64,000 nt of DNA from Selaginella tamariscina (taxonomy: Eukaryota > Streptophyta > Lycopodiopsida > Selaginellales > Selaginellaceae): contig PUQB01000193.1 in NCBI GenBank assembly GCA_003024785.1, forward strand, positions 248,001 through 312,000, written 5' to 3'. Below the pieces are notes generated by a model that worked only from the letters and a program-made list of their open reading frames with translations, was not told the DNA's origin and ran no database searches. Shown in pieces: positions 12,496-22,620 of the stretch (its first letter is position 1; every line of letters begins with the position of its first letter). The position numbers and the translations under genes are program-made.

Positions 12496-15419
12496 ATGGT
12501 GAGAGCTTCAAAACGTCTACTAGAGACTGCGCCTGATGAAGAGCCACGGGAAGAGAAGAGGATATCGAAGCAGAAGCGAGGCAAGAGAGGAGAACCATCT
12601 AATGTACCAAAGGAGGATCCTCCAGTGACTCAGTCTGGAGTAGTAGCAGTTGAGCAAGAACAGCCTCCACCAACAATCACAGATTTCCCGGAGAGCTCGT
12701 CGCAGTTGCCTCCTTCATCCGCTGAGGTTGCAGTCCTGAACGAGCAAGTGCAGATGACAGAGGCAGCTGAAGCTAGCGAGGACGACTTGGAGGAGGCAGT
12801 CAGCAAAAAGAGAGGCCGCGGGAAAGCTGATTCAAAAGGCAAGAAGGCGAAGAGCGATAAGGAGCCGAAGGAGTTATACAGCATACCGGCGAGCCTGCAT
12901 TTGGAGAGCTCAGCAAACCTGCTCGACAAAATTACTATCAAGGGACTTGGTGATCCTCCTGATGTGCCCATCTGCAGAATACATTCCAACGAGGTGGTTC
13001 GACGAGTGAACCCAGGGGACTTGGACAGGCTGGTGTCATCGTTGAAGAAGGCTGGTTATCTACGCAACACGGCCATGTTCATTCTGTCCATCGGAGATCG
13101 ACTCACTGCTGAGGAGCTATCGGAGCTGTCGAAGGACACGATTCAGTACGAGCAGCACCGGTCTTTCGAGCAAGCTCTTACTCAGCCGGAGTACAAACAG
13201 TGGGCTTCAAGGCTCTCAAACAGGAAGTTTAGCTGTTGGGACGGGAACCATAGGCTACAGGCTTTGCAGAAGCTGTAGAGGATGCAGAGGACAACCAGCG
13301 ATGGGCTATTCGCGTTCGATCGAGTTTCATCTCCACGGAGAACCTCGACATTCTTCAATTGGTTTCGATGTTCCAATCGATTAACATGTGAGTATTTTCT
13401 TTTCTTTTTGTTAAGAGTTTAGACTTACAGTTTCGTTGAACAGATCTTCAGCAACATCTGTGGAAACAACGCTACCACATATTCTCCTCGCTGTAAAGGC
13501 GGTCTGCACTAGTACAGAAGGAACTCAGAAAATCCTCGAGTCACTCACGGAGGTTGATCGTCTTGAGGTGCGGAAGTGGAAGGAGAGTTCATCAGGAAAG
13601 ACGGCTTGGCATCCTCTTCCGAACCTGATCTGCGCAAAGATACTTTTCAAGGTAACCTCCGATTTAATTTATAGGAAAGAAATTTTTAACTTGTTCTATG
13701 TGCAGAACGAGATCGACGATGATCTCGACAGAGCAGTCACCAGTGCTAAGGGCAATCCACAGGTTGAGGTGAACCTGAAGCAGCTAGTATACAAGAAGCA
13801 TGACAAGCGTATGCACAAGTTCCTCTCCATCATAGACCCAGACTTGGGGGAGGAGTGGTTCCAGAAGGTGACAAACATCTCTCATAAGCAGTGTCGCTGG
13901 ATGGGCATTGAGAAGCTGTATGCGATGTCAAGGGCGAAGATTCCAAACATGCTGCGACTCCGATACCTCAACAAGCTCACCCGTCTCGAATCCAAGGCAG
14001 AACAACAGACACTTGGGCTACCGGGCATGCAGGACAAAGAGTGGATCAAGTGGTTCACCTTGGACTTATATTGGAAGGCTGTGCGCGAGGAAGCCATTCA
14101 GATCCTTAAGGGGTTGCGAGAGGATGGTGAAGAAGTTGGAACGGATGTCGACTTCATGAGCTGGTTTGACGAGATGAGAATTCGGAGCAAGTGCCTGGTC
14201 TTTCAGCCCTTCCATGACTGCATACGGTTCACTTATTCGATGGAGCCGAATGAGTTTCTGGAGCGTGAGGAATCTGCGCGTCGGATGATATGGAGGTAAG
14301 CTTTCAATCCAGCATTGCTACTGTCTGACTTTGTGTTACAGGTTCATACTGGCAAATGCCCAAGGCTTAGCACCTTAGTGCGAGCACAAGCATGTCTCTT
14401 TGCGAAAGTATCAACAAGGACGACTTGATGACCTTCATCCCGACCCTGGCTGCATCCGTGGATCCTACGACCTAGCTGTGTGCGACATGGAGGAGATGAG
14501 CAGGTCTTTCTTCGAGCCAGGTGCTTCCCAGACAGAGGTGTACACCAAGCTCCGAGAACAGGTTGACAGACTACATACGGTTGAGTCACAAACGTTGTTC
14601 CAGAAGGGTGTAGGTGAATACGGCTTCAACCTCATCATCCTCGACTTGCCCAATGAGCTTTGTATATGGAGGTGCTAGCATCAACAAGGACATTGTGCAG
14701 CTAGATCCGGTGAAGTTTGAGGAGGCCTTGCAGTTCAGTGGAATGCACTTGGCAGCGAGTGTTTCATGGTCGTCTTCGCGAGTTCTCCTTCTGTTCGGCG
14801 GTGATTCAGGCGGCTGCAGTAATCAACTTGGAGGTTGCAGGGACTACAGCGTCTACCGTGCACGAGGCTGGGGATACCGTGACAAAAATTAAGGTAAGCT
14901 AGCTATTCAAGTTCAAGTTTAACTTGGTCTATGTGGCAGGATAACTTGTTAGTTTCTCTTGGTGCTGCAAAGCTCTGAGAAGAAGTCGAAGAGGCCAAAC
15001 CCTCTGGCGTTGACGAACACGATCCTCGTCGACACTGCCGACCGTTATCAGGAGGCTTGGTAAGGAAGTGCTTTGCTATGTTTATCCTAATGGAAGATTG
15101 TGCAGGATTATGAATTCAACCGAAGAGTGTTCGACTCATGCAGCTTTTGATCGAGCGTCTCAGTAGACCTGGCGACCTAGTCTGGGATATTGGTTCCGGA
15201 ACCAGGTCATCATTGTTAGCTGCCGTCGAGCTCGGAAAGGAATATTATAGGAACCGAGAAGAGTTTCGAACTCTCTAGGTTGGCAACAAACAAGCTTGCA
15301 AGAACATTAGACCAGAAGAGTTACCTACTCAAACACCTCCACGTCCAAGCGTAACTGGTGGTTCGAGAACTGCAGCTTTACTTAAGATGAAGAGAACTTT
15401 AGCTAATGTATTTGAGTAA
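12496..15419 (+). CDS. ParB-like domain plus beta-class DNA methyltransferase (N6-A or N4-C type), degenerate
   Basis: The first coding exon follows a TTTCCAG acceptor (exon from 12486), and the ATG at 12496 is preferred over one at 12469, which lies in the intron. Residues 1-130 are a charged, Lys/Arg-rich tail with likely nuclear-localisation runs. Residues about 148-258 resemble a ParB/Srx domain, ending in CWDGNHRLQAL (13234-13266). Later exons are 13444-13651, 13706-14295, 14342-14893, about 14973-15059 and 15106 to the end. Two methyltransferase motifs follow: NLIILDLPN (about 14628-14654) where family members have DPPY-like motif IV, then GDLVWDIGSGT (15171-15203), the AdoMet-binding motif I. 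Motif IV before motif I is the beta-class order. The tail has a TEKSFELSRLA-like segment, a TAA at 15417-15419 and an overlapping AATAAA. The frame changes just after the ParB motif, near 14380, after motif IV and near 15120. With the non-canonical motif IV, this copy is probably inactive. The 54-nt intron 13652-13705 has no stops and reads through. Confidence 0.75.
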
Positions 15420-15482
15420 TAAATTAAGCTAATATAAAAAAAAATTAAAAGAAATACAACAGTTTTAATAGAATTCTTTTTT

Positions 15483-15595
15483 GCCGACTGAGGCCAATAC
15501 CGCCGACCAGAAAGAATATTCCAAATATTCTAGAATATTCTTGAATATTCGAGCCCAGGCCTCCTGGGCCCCAAGCCTCCAAAATGGCGACACTC
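15483..15595 (-). repeat. Right subterminal motif and terminal inverted repeat of the MULE
   Basis: GCCGACTGA recurs at 15483-15491, with a partial second copy (CGCCGACC) at about 15501. It is followed by AATATTCTAGAATATTC-type repeats mirroring the left end, then a G/C-rich block (CCTCCTGGGCC..GCCTCC) and the terminus CGACACTC at 15595. The order of motif, ATTCTAG repeats, GC block and terminus is the exact mirror of the left end. Confidence 0.85.
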
Positions 15596-15604
15596 ATTTA
15601 GAAA
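15596..15604 (+). repeat. 9-bp target-site duplication, right copy
   Basis: ATTTAGAAA is identical to 7456-7464 and immediately follows the right MULE terminus. Confidence 0.92.
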
Positions 15605-15787
15605 TAATTGCTATCGTGATCTCATATATGATTTCGTATCATTTTAACTGCAGCTATGTTAGAGGCAATCGGTACCAGGATTTTATACTATTTCATGTAC
15701 GACAAACACACAACTAATTCAGAAGCAATTAATATCACGATTCCATACTGATTTGTAACATTTTAACCGTTTAATTATAGAATGCAA
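15605..15787. repeat. Degenerate tandem repeats of about 60 bp, right of the MULE
   Basis: Three loose units have the pattern AGAAGCAAT-TATCACGATT-CATAC-GATTTGTAACATTTTAAC (about 15600-15655, 15660-15718 and 15719-15770). They continue the array left of the transposon at 7250-7455. No coding content was seen. Confidence 0.55.
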
Positions 15788-16373
15788 ATGGTACCATATT
15801 AAAATTAAGAATAATGAGATTGAAGTGATCAATTTAATATATTACTCTGCTTATCTAGAATCTCTTATATAATAAGTTATTTACTATAACAATTTCCAGC
15901 ATGTAGGAATCACATCAACAACCTAAACAAATCCACTCTACCAACTGAATTAAGTGTCCTATATATTGAGTTTTATTATCACTGAACATATATATGGTGT
16001 AGCCTTTAATATACAAATAATATAATATACACATTGTCATGCGGATTCAACATGTCAATACATATATGTACAGTTTATATATGATACCATAGTTCAAGTT
16101 TCATATTGAAAAGTTCTTTCATTCCACTACGAAATATAAATGTTTATGTTTTTTGTTTTAATAAATTTAATGGACAACTTTATAAGTAACACATGAATAT
16201 ATCGGCACATTGATTTAATGTTTAATCTTTAAACATAGTGAGAAAATACAAACCGTAATTTCATGATATAATATATAGATAATATAAGCATGTTCAAATT
16301 ATTTCTATTGCACAATCATTTTTTTTTAAATTTTAGAAGTTTTTAAAAATTAGAAGTTCATAATTAATCTCTA

Positions 16374-16441
16374 GTGTGTGTGTGTGTGTGTCTATATATA
16401 TTATATATAATATATATGTGTGTGTGTGTGTTGTGTGTGTG
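16374..16441. repeat. GT / TA compound microsatellite
   Basis: A GT run, then a TATA-rich middle, then a second GT run. The copy 2 counterpart near 41660-41690 is much shorter, so the tract has changed length since the duplication. Confidence 0.9.
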
Positions 16442-17099
16442 TTATAATCACATACACACATACATTGTCCTGCCCACGTGTATATTATTACAATATTTCA
16501 TCTTCACTGTATTTTCCTTTACTCAGAGCAGTATATTCACATGGTTTTTCAACAATGCGAGCATATTCTTGATAATTAATTTTCTAGCCGTTGGATTCAA
16601 GATGATTGATCCTACGTGTTGATCAGCTCGCAACCCTATCTATATATGCTTGAAATATTTACCTTTTTAAATGTTTTATTCACATGACATTTGAGCCGTC
16701 TAATTCCCGTGAGACTAGTTCTAATGTGCATTATTAATGATAATTATTTAACGTAACATTTTTGGTAATTATATGGTCATAATGACGATTAAACAGTATG
16801 TGACGGAATAGCTAGTTGACTTGCTATAATTGATATCAGTCTCCGATGTCGGACTTAATTCATATGAGAATGTCGGTCAGCTGTGGTCAACCAGACTCAC
16901 ACAAGCTTACCTATAGTGAGGCTGCCGGTCAACCACGGTGGGGAAACAACAAAATTATTGCCTGGACCCTCGAATCCAGGAGATCTACCGAGACATATTG
17001 ACCACTGTTCAATCGAGGTCACATACGCACTCCCCCTTCCTGGAACTCCTTCAAATGCTTGCTTCTTTACTACACTAACAAGGGCAGAAAGGGAATAAC

Positions 17100-17535
17100 A
17101 TGGCTCGTAAGGTAATAACATGGCTCGTAACTCTCTCTCTCTCTCACTCACGAACATAAATGTGTATGTGTGGCTCTCTTATTTTTCTCAGGTGGCTCTC
17201 AACGCATACATCGCAGGTTGTGGATGCACCTGTACATGTGGGGACAAGATTCTTGTGTGGATTTTGAACGTGAAAGGTATAACTCATTTTCACCTGGTGT
17301 CACAATTTGTTTCTCTTTATAGGAGTGCAAGAAGGTGGACATAAAAAAGCAGGGGCACTACACAGTGTTCACAATCACGGGGACTTCACCATAGACGACT
17401 TACTCAGTGCCACCAAGAATAGGAGCTGCTGTGTTGACTGTGTGTTCAGTTGATGAGCTCGAGGCACCTAAGCCAGATAAACCGAATGTCTTTGTCATCG
17501 CCAAGAATATACACGTGTGTCCATACAAGTGGTGA
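17100..17535 (+). pseudogene. HMA-domain protein, type B copy B1 (broken)
   Basis: Exon 1 (17100-17111, residues MARK) and exon 2 (17192-17276, with the alternating-cysteine loop GCGCTCTCGDK) are intact, with good splice sites. Exon 3 (17323-17535) begins at a normal acceptor but carries an extra base near its start, a missing base in the ITGD region and an extra base in the SCCVT region, so the frame is lost. The linker is also shorter than in B2. The TGA at 17533-17535 aligns with that of B2. A 17-bp stretch around the start codon is repeated immediately downstream (AACATGGCTCGTAA twice), probably a small tandem slip. Its closest relative is B2, at the equivalent place in the second duplicated block. 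Confidence 0.8.
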
Positions 17536-18203
17536 AGCTGGGAATTGAAATATTGTATGTAAGTGAACAGATTTTACGTTTTCCTCTTTTTATTGTTTTT
17601 TATTTAGTTTCTTCTACATCTATCGTTCTTCATGTATAATACATTAAGTTTCTTAAAGTTTGTCAGGAAACATAGAAAGAGTTTTTATATAGTCGAGGTC
17701 ACACAAGCAAACAAGTGGAAACTTTGCGCCTTGCATCAAAAAATGATATTTATAGTGTTTCTTTAAACTTTAACCACTTGAGCAGAAACATATAAGCCTA
17801 TAAGAAGAGAGAGTGGATAATATATATAATATAAGCATATTCTATATATAGCAATAATGTGCAGTGCATGCTCTTGAAACACATACTATGTCTTTGTGTG
17901 TGTATACATAAAATTCAATTTAAATGATTTGGAAATCATGCTGCTTTTGCAAACTAAGCAGGGAAAATCCTAGCATATATAACCTTAGCATGTTGGTTCA
18001 AAATTAAAGTTGTAGTTTTCAATGAATTCTTGTAAAAGTGGATGTTCACCTCAGTGTTTATGCCGACTCTATGTCATACTAAACCTTTTAAACAAAGTGT
18101 TGTCAGAGAGACCACTGTTCTCTCCGGCTGTCAGTTCACCCACAATAACTGGCCCAGCTTAACGATATCTTAGAGGGACTGAGCAAGTTTTTGCACTTCA
18201 AAT

Positions 18204-18730
18204 ATGGCACGGAAGGTACTTGTTTAAATGCATCCTATATTCTCAGATCTGCACCTTATGTTTTTTTACAGATTGTCCTCAAGACATGTAAACATTGTGC
18301 AGACAAACTCCTGAAATGAATCCATGGCGTCAAAGGTAACTTAAACCGGATTTTTTTTACCAAAATTGTCTCCATTTTGAAATTTTTTAGATGCCTGTTT
18401 TGACAGGAATAGACAAGGTGGAGGTAGGGACCTTTCCCTTGTTTTTTGTAACTGGGGATTTGATGTAAGCGATGTATTGAGGCCACACAGAGCATGAGAA
18501 ACTGTGTATTTGTGGAATCTGTTGAAGATCTTCCTAAGAAAGAGGAGAGAAAGAAGTAAAGAAGGAAGATAAATTAAAAGCAGTCATACCCAAGATCGAT
18601 GAGGATGGACGGCAAGGGATGGCCGAAGGTTTCAATGTATTACACCGGTACCAGCATTGTTATCGTGGTTAAGGATCTTACTTTGCAGTGTCGTGGCAAG
18701 GGTGGGTGTTGCCGAGGTTACGTAGAATAA
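18204..18730 (+). pseudogene. HMA-domain protein, type A copy A2 (broken)
   Basis: Exon 1 (18204-18215, MARK) and the exon 2 boundaries (18272-18335) are normal, and the CxxC loop TCKHCADK is present. The CTGAAA codons of exon 2 are, however, followed by an in-frame TGA. Exon 3, from 18407, has lost segments and frame relative to A3 and A5, including part of the IDKVEVDNKG region, and its normal stop is replaced by read-through to a TAA at about 18728-18730. The promoter-side sequence (CTGGCCCAGCTTAACGA just upstream) matches A4 and A5. It sits about 670 bp downstream of B1, the same order as B2-A4. Confidence 0.78.
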
Positions 18731-18774
18731 GTAAAGTCAATGTAATCAAGTTTTAAATAAAGTATGATGTATAT

Positions 18775-19060
18775 GTATTGTTTAGGATAATCACTTGCTC
18801 AAGTAGTATGATATATGTAAGAAAGATAATATATGATGTAATCTCTAGAAAATGAAAGCTACACTTGTTCAAGTAGCATAGATATATGTAAGAAAGATAC
18901 TTGTGTATTGTTTAGTATATCACTTGTTCAAGTAACATAGATATATGTAAGAAAGATATATATACATTATTTAGTATAACCACTTGTTCAAGGAACACAG
19001 ATATATGTAAAAAAGATAATATACGATGTAATGAAAGTGGACACTTGTTCAAAGTGATCA
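18775..19060. repeat. Minisatellite downstream of A2, about 60-75 bp unit, four to five copies
   Basis: Repeated units contain CACTTGTTCAAGTAGCATAG followed by ATATATGTAAGAAAGAT. The matching place after A4 (44010-44130) has about two copies and after A5 (56310-56350) one. CACTTGTTCAA is also present near 6390 and 40418. Unit number thus differs between otherwise parallel blocks. Confidence 0.75.
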
Positions 19061-19360
19061 AGTTTAGATACTTTGTTAACTTATTAAAATATATAATTTG
19101 ATTAACATTTACTGAGGGTTGGGATTTGAAGTCAAAAGATCTTCAGAAAAAGGCAAAGTAATATGAAACAATGAATATATGCCTAAACTGTACTTAAATT
19201 ATCTAGTAGATCCCTGCCACTATTATATTTTAAGTACATATGACATGAACATGTGTTTATCTTAAATCATACCAATGTCATATGATAAGAACGCCATGTT
19301 AAGTATGTTAACTTAAACTATATAGAAATTGAAATTGATATATACAGTGTTTGAGATTTA

Positions 19361-19503
19361 CATATATTATTAATATTATGTATGTTATTACTATTTAAAG
19401 CTTAATTGAAGATTACTTATTATCTCATGTCATATATTATAATATTATGTATGTTATTACTATTTGAAGCTTAATTGAAGATTACTTATTAATTCATGTC
19501 ATC
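19361..19503. repeat. 70-bp tandem duplication
   Basis: Two near-identical copies start at 19361 and 19431, each reading CATATATTA.TAATATTATG and ending in GATTACTTATTA. This is a recent local duplication at the inner edge of the retroelement nest. Confidence 0.85.
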
Positions 19504-20230
19504 TTTAAGTTAAATTCTTAAAGTGAGTTTATCCTTAAGTTCTTAGGTTTATTCATGTTTAAACTTAATTATTTAATAATATTTAACTTTAATTGTTATC
19601 CTTGCACCCTTAATTTGATTAATCTATCCTTAAGTTTTCATTCATGAGCTTAATTGAAGATTACTTATTCGTAAGTAGTTTAGAAGAAAAGGTTGCATAC
19701 GAAGTAAATCTTTATTAAGAAGAAAAAAATGAAAGACTTGGAAGGAAAAGGATGATGTGGGAAGAAAGGGAGTATAGGAAGGTAGTTATTGCAAAAAGAG
19801 AGGAAGTCTTTATGTTTTTTCTTTTACTCATGCTATAAAAGAAGGTGCATATTATAAGATCTCTCATATATATCTATGTGTACTTCCAATAGATATGTTT
19901 AACAAGGAAATAACCAAAATTCGTTCTTGCCGTTGATTCAAAGATTAATAATTATGGCACCATAAGGAAGTTAATATATTGAAGAGTAGACAAATGAAAA
20001 ATATATAGTCTTTCCTAACTATTGTGTGAAGATATTTATTGAATAGGAAAAGGTGCATTCAATAGCTACCTTCTAAGTTTACCCATGCCTAGGCTTAACT
20101 ATTTAATGACTCTTAGCCCTATTATTATTCTTAACTTAGTGAATTTATCCCAAAGTTTAATCCTTAACCCAATTATTATCCTTGACATGGTGGTTTATCC
20201 TTAAGTACCCATGCCATGTGTTTCATGCAT
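19500..20230. repeat. Inverted repeat arm (left) around the retroelement nest, includes an LTR-like segment
   Basis: About 19500-20230 is recognisably the reverse complement of about 31400-32350. The clearest part is the LTR-like body at about 19660-20075 against 31519-31981: a shared stretch about an anti-correlated ACTATTGTGTGAAG.TATTT and another around GGGAGTATAG. Both arms also carry flanking TTAAG/CTTAA-rich repeats. I treat this as a fossil LTR copy inserted in opposite orientation to its partner. Confidence 0.6.
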
Positions 20231-22620
20231 GATCCAACCGCCTTGATACTGCCACATGGGTTTAGGATTTAAGATGGTCATTGATGGGGATGTCCTAGCT
20301 TCTTGGCTATAACATTGTCCCCTCTTTATTTGTTGATGTGTTTTCATAACAACACATTCTGAATATCCTTTTGATATTCGGCCTTCTCCTAATCTTTATA
20401 CTTCAAGAAATCTGCTTTCTCCTTTTTCAACTCCTGTTGTATCATTGCGACTTGGGTGAAGTGCATGCGTCTCCTTCTTGAGTTGCTCATTTTCATCCTA
20501 AAGACGCTAGAGCTCGTCGACTACAACTGTGAGAACAATCACAATCTATTGACTATTGTCTTGTGCTTGTACGAACCTCTAGAATAGGGTCATTGGCTTC
20601 AGAGACACCTGAGTTGGCTTGACATCCACAACCAGATTGGGTGTTTGTGACTTTCACTGAGTGCTGTACTCCCTTACTAATATCCCCTGAATTGTTGCCT
20701 CTTCGGTGCCATGACATTCTCAACAGCTTGCACAATAAGTCGTTGAATGTCGGCTCTATCCTTGATTGTATATCCTTCGTTCACCAAATGATTAAAGAGG
20801 TTTGTAGCTAGTTGTGTCGTCCTACATCTTGTTTTTTCCTATAGCCATTTGCTCCACAACCTCCTATTGAAGTTTCGCAAGGATTTGTGCAAACTACACT
20901 TGGATATTTGTGGCTTTCACATCCTTTTGTGCAAATGCTTTGTGATGCTTGAAGGTCATATTTGCTTCCTTGTTGCCTTCCAAATGTTGTTGTTCTACTA
21001 ATCTCCCTCCTCAAACCGGAAATCACATACTTGCATGTTTTGTGATCCATTGCCATGAATATGCACCTCTACCATAATACTTGCATGTGCTTCGCAGTGT
21101 TTGCTTGAAAAGTGGCAAAGAATTGACGCATGTGAACTTTAATGCTCTCGCCATGGGTTCATCCTTCCCCAAGATTTTTGGAAATGGATCGTCGGTTATA
21201 CCCTTTGTTGCTGGTATACTGTCGAAGATGGAATATCTTAGAATGAGTTCGATTCCAAAACATTCTACTCCTCCATTGGCTGTCCAACCACATGTTCACC
21301 ACTATCACCCTTACCCTTTGTTCTATGCTTTCTTTCGATGTGGCATAGACCTCTCCAACAAAACCATCACAATTGCAACAACTCAAAAACGAATTATCGC
21401 TGTTTTTTGTCTTTGCTACTCCCATCCCCATTCATCCTAGCCATTGGCTCGAAGATTGATTTTCTTATCAAGACTTCGACTTTGATTTTGCAATGCTCTC
21501 CTATTTTGCCTTAGTCCTTTGATCTTATTCCACTTTCTTTGGCTCATCCTCCTCACCTTGATTCTTCTGCAGGTTTCTCCTATGGTGTGGTGACTTCTTG
21601 GTGGCATCATCGTCATCCCCAAGATCAACCATCATCACCTTCTTTTCAGAGGTGTTGTGGGTCTCCAAGGACTTTAACTTTGCTCCCTTCAACTGCTAAC
21701 CTCATTGTCCTCTTGCCAAAAATGGGTCTCTCAACCTTCGACATCTTTTTCTTGGGAGTCTTCTCCACCTCCTTTCGAGAATCACTACCCAACTCCTTAG
21801 TCTTGTGCTCGGCTCCTTGCATTTATTTTTTGGCTCCTTTTGTTTGGCTTGCCATTTCAGGAGTTGCTCTTTCTCCTTCTGTTCTTGTTTCATCCAAACC
21901 AGTATTTCTAGCACAGCTGGCTTTCCATCAACTTGTAGCATTGTACCCAAGTGAATGCCATTATGAATGATTGCTCAACTTGCTTCTCCAATTCCTACAT
22001 CACACATAAATGTTTCTCTCAACCTCTTAAGCAGATACCAGGCTATGCCGATCGGTCTCTTCTCCTTCAGCCCTTTCATACAAGGACATCATCAGACTAA
22101 ACACTGTGATGTGGGAAGTGCAAAATTCGAAGGCATTGATGATGAAGTTCACTACCAGTTGAGCTTCTTTCACCATATCTGAGAGCTTGAGACCAATCTT
22201 GTTAACATATTATAGCCCTTTTTCAGATATGTAATCAAGTGAGCCTTATCTGCTTTGGCCTCACCTTTAGATGGGAGAAGAAGAAAATCCTTTTGAATCA
22301 GGCTCTTTGTAATGAAGAGCTTATTCTCTTTTGTATATGCAACAAAACCTAACTTAGGTTTATCAACCTTCTCTACGATCATGACCAATGTAAAACACTA
22401 CTCGTCATGGGGCCCTTCATCTCTTAGAAGTTTGTCATATGCCCAGAGATCCAATTCCCTTAAGACCCTCTCCATTTTGGAGAGAATTCCCATTTGGTAT
22501 GGACTAGTTGCACCTATTTTAATTTCTCACATGTCGATGGATTCACCAACTCCCTACAATTTTTTGTAGGCGACAACCCCTTCTTTGTGGCCATCTCTCT
22601 CTAATTGCACACTATAGAGA
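20231..22620 (-). other. Degenerate coding remnant of unknown family, probably the 3' part of an LTR element
   Basis: On the minus strand, coding-like sequence begins at about 22594 and continues in fragments to about 20350. It is rich in Lys, Glu and Gln and has no domain I recognise. It is followed, at about 20326-20316 on the minus strand, by a purine tract and then TGTTATAGCC, the arrangement of a polypurine tract followed by a 3' LTR. I infer a fossil LTR-element 3' region or an extra open frame carried by one. It is heavily broken, and no function is claimed. Confidence 0.35.

Larger units (their letters stand above)
7465..15595. mobile_element. Mutator-like DNA transposon carrying a ParB-DNA methyltransferase gene (8131 bp)
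   Basis: The element is bounded by an exact 9-bp duplication, has imperfect terminal inverted repeats, and contains two divergently transcribed spliced genes. On the minus strand (10841-7680) is a DDE transposase with a SWIM finger. On the plus strand (12496-15419) is a protein with a ParB-like domain and a DNA methyltransferase. Between them, at 10.93-12.42 kb, lie telobox-rich repeats and an array of palindromic mini-exons. Its coding parts are clearly richer in G+C and CpG than the AT-rich surroundings, as expected of a later arrival. Both genes contain a few frame changes, so this copy is probably non-autonomous, although the exact target duplication argues against great age. Assignment to Mutator rests on the 9-bp duplication, the DDE spacing and the SWIM finger. 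Capture of a ParB-methyltransferase gene is the unusual part. Confidence 0.88.
15788..19060. repeat. Segmental duplication, copy 1, right part (matches 41089-44140)
   Basis: From ATGGTACCATATTAAAATTA onward this runs parallel to 41089-44140. It includes a long non-coding leader, HMA gene B1, HMA gene A2 and a downstream minisatellite. The part before B1 (15788-16880) shows no gene of its own. Confidence 0.85.

Noticed and set aside
12630-12989. 119-codon minus-strand frame opposite the ParB exon
   Set aside because: It is a shadow of the plus-strand coding exon, favoured by its composition.
21539-21970. 143-codon plus-strand frame as a gene
   Set aside because: The coding character lies on the minus strand (Lys/Glu/Gln-rich). 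The plus frame is its Ser/Phe/Leu-rich shadow.
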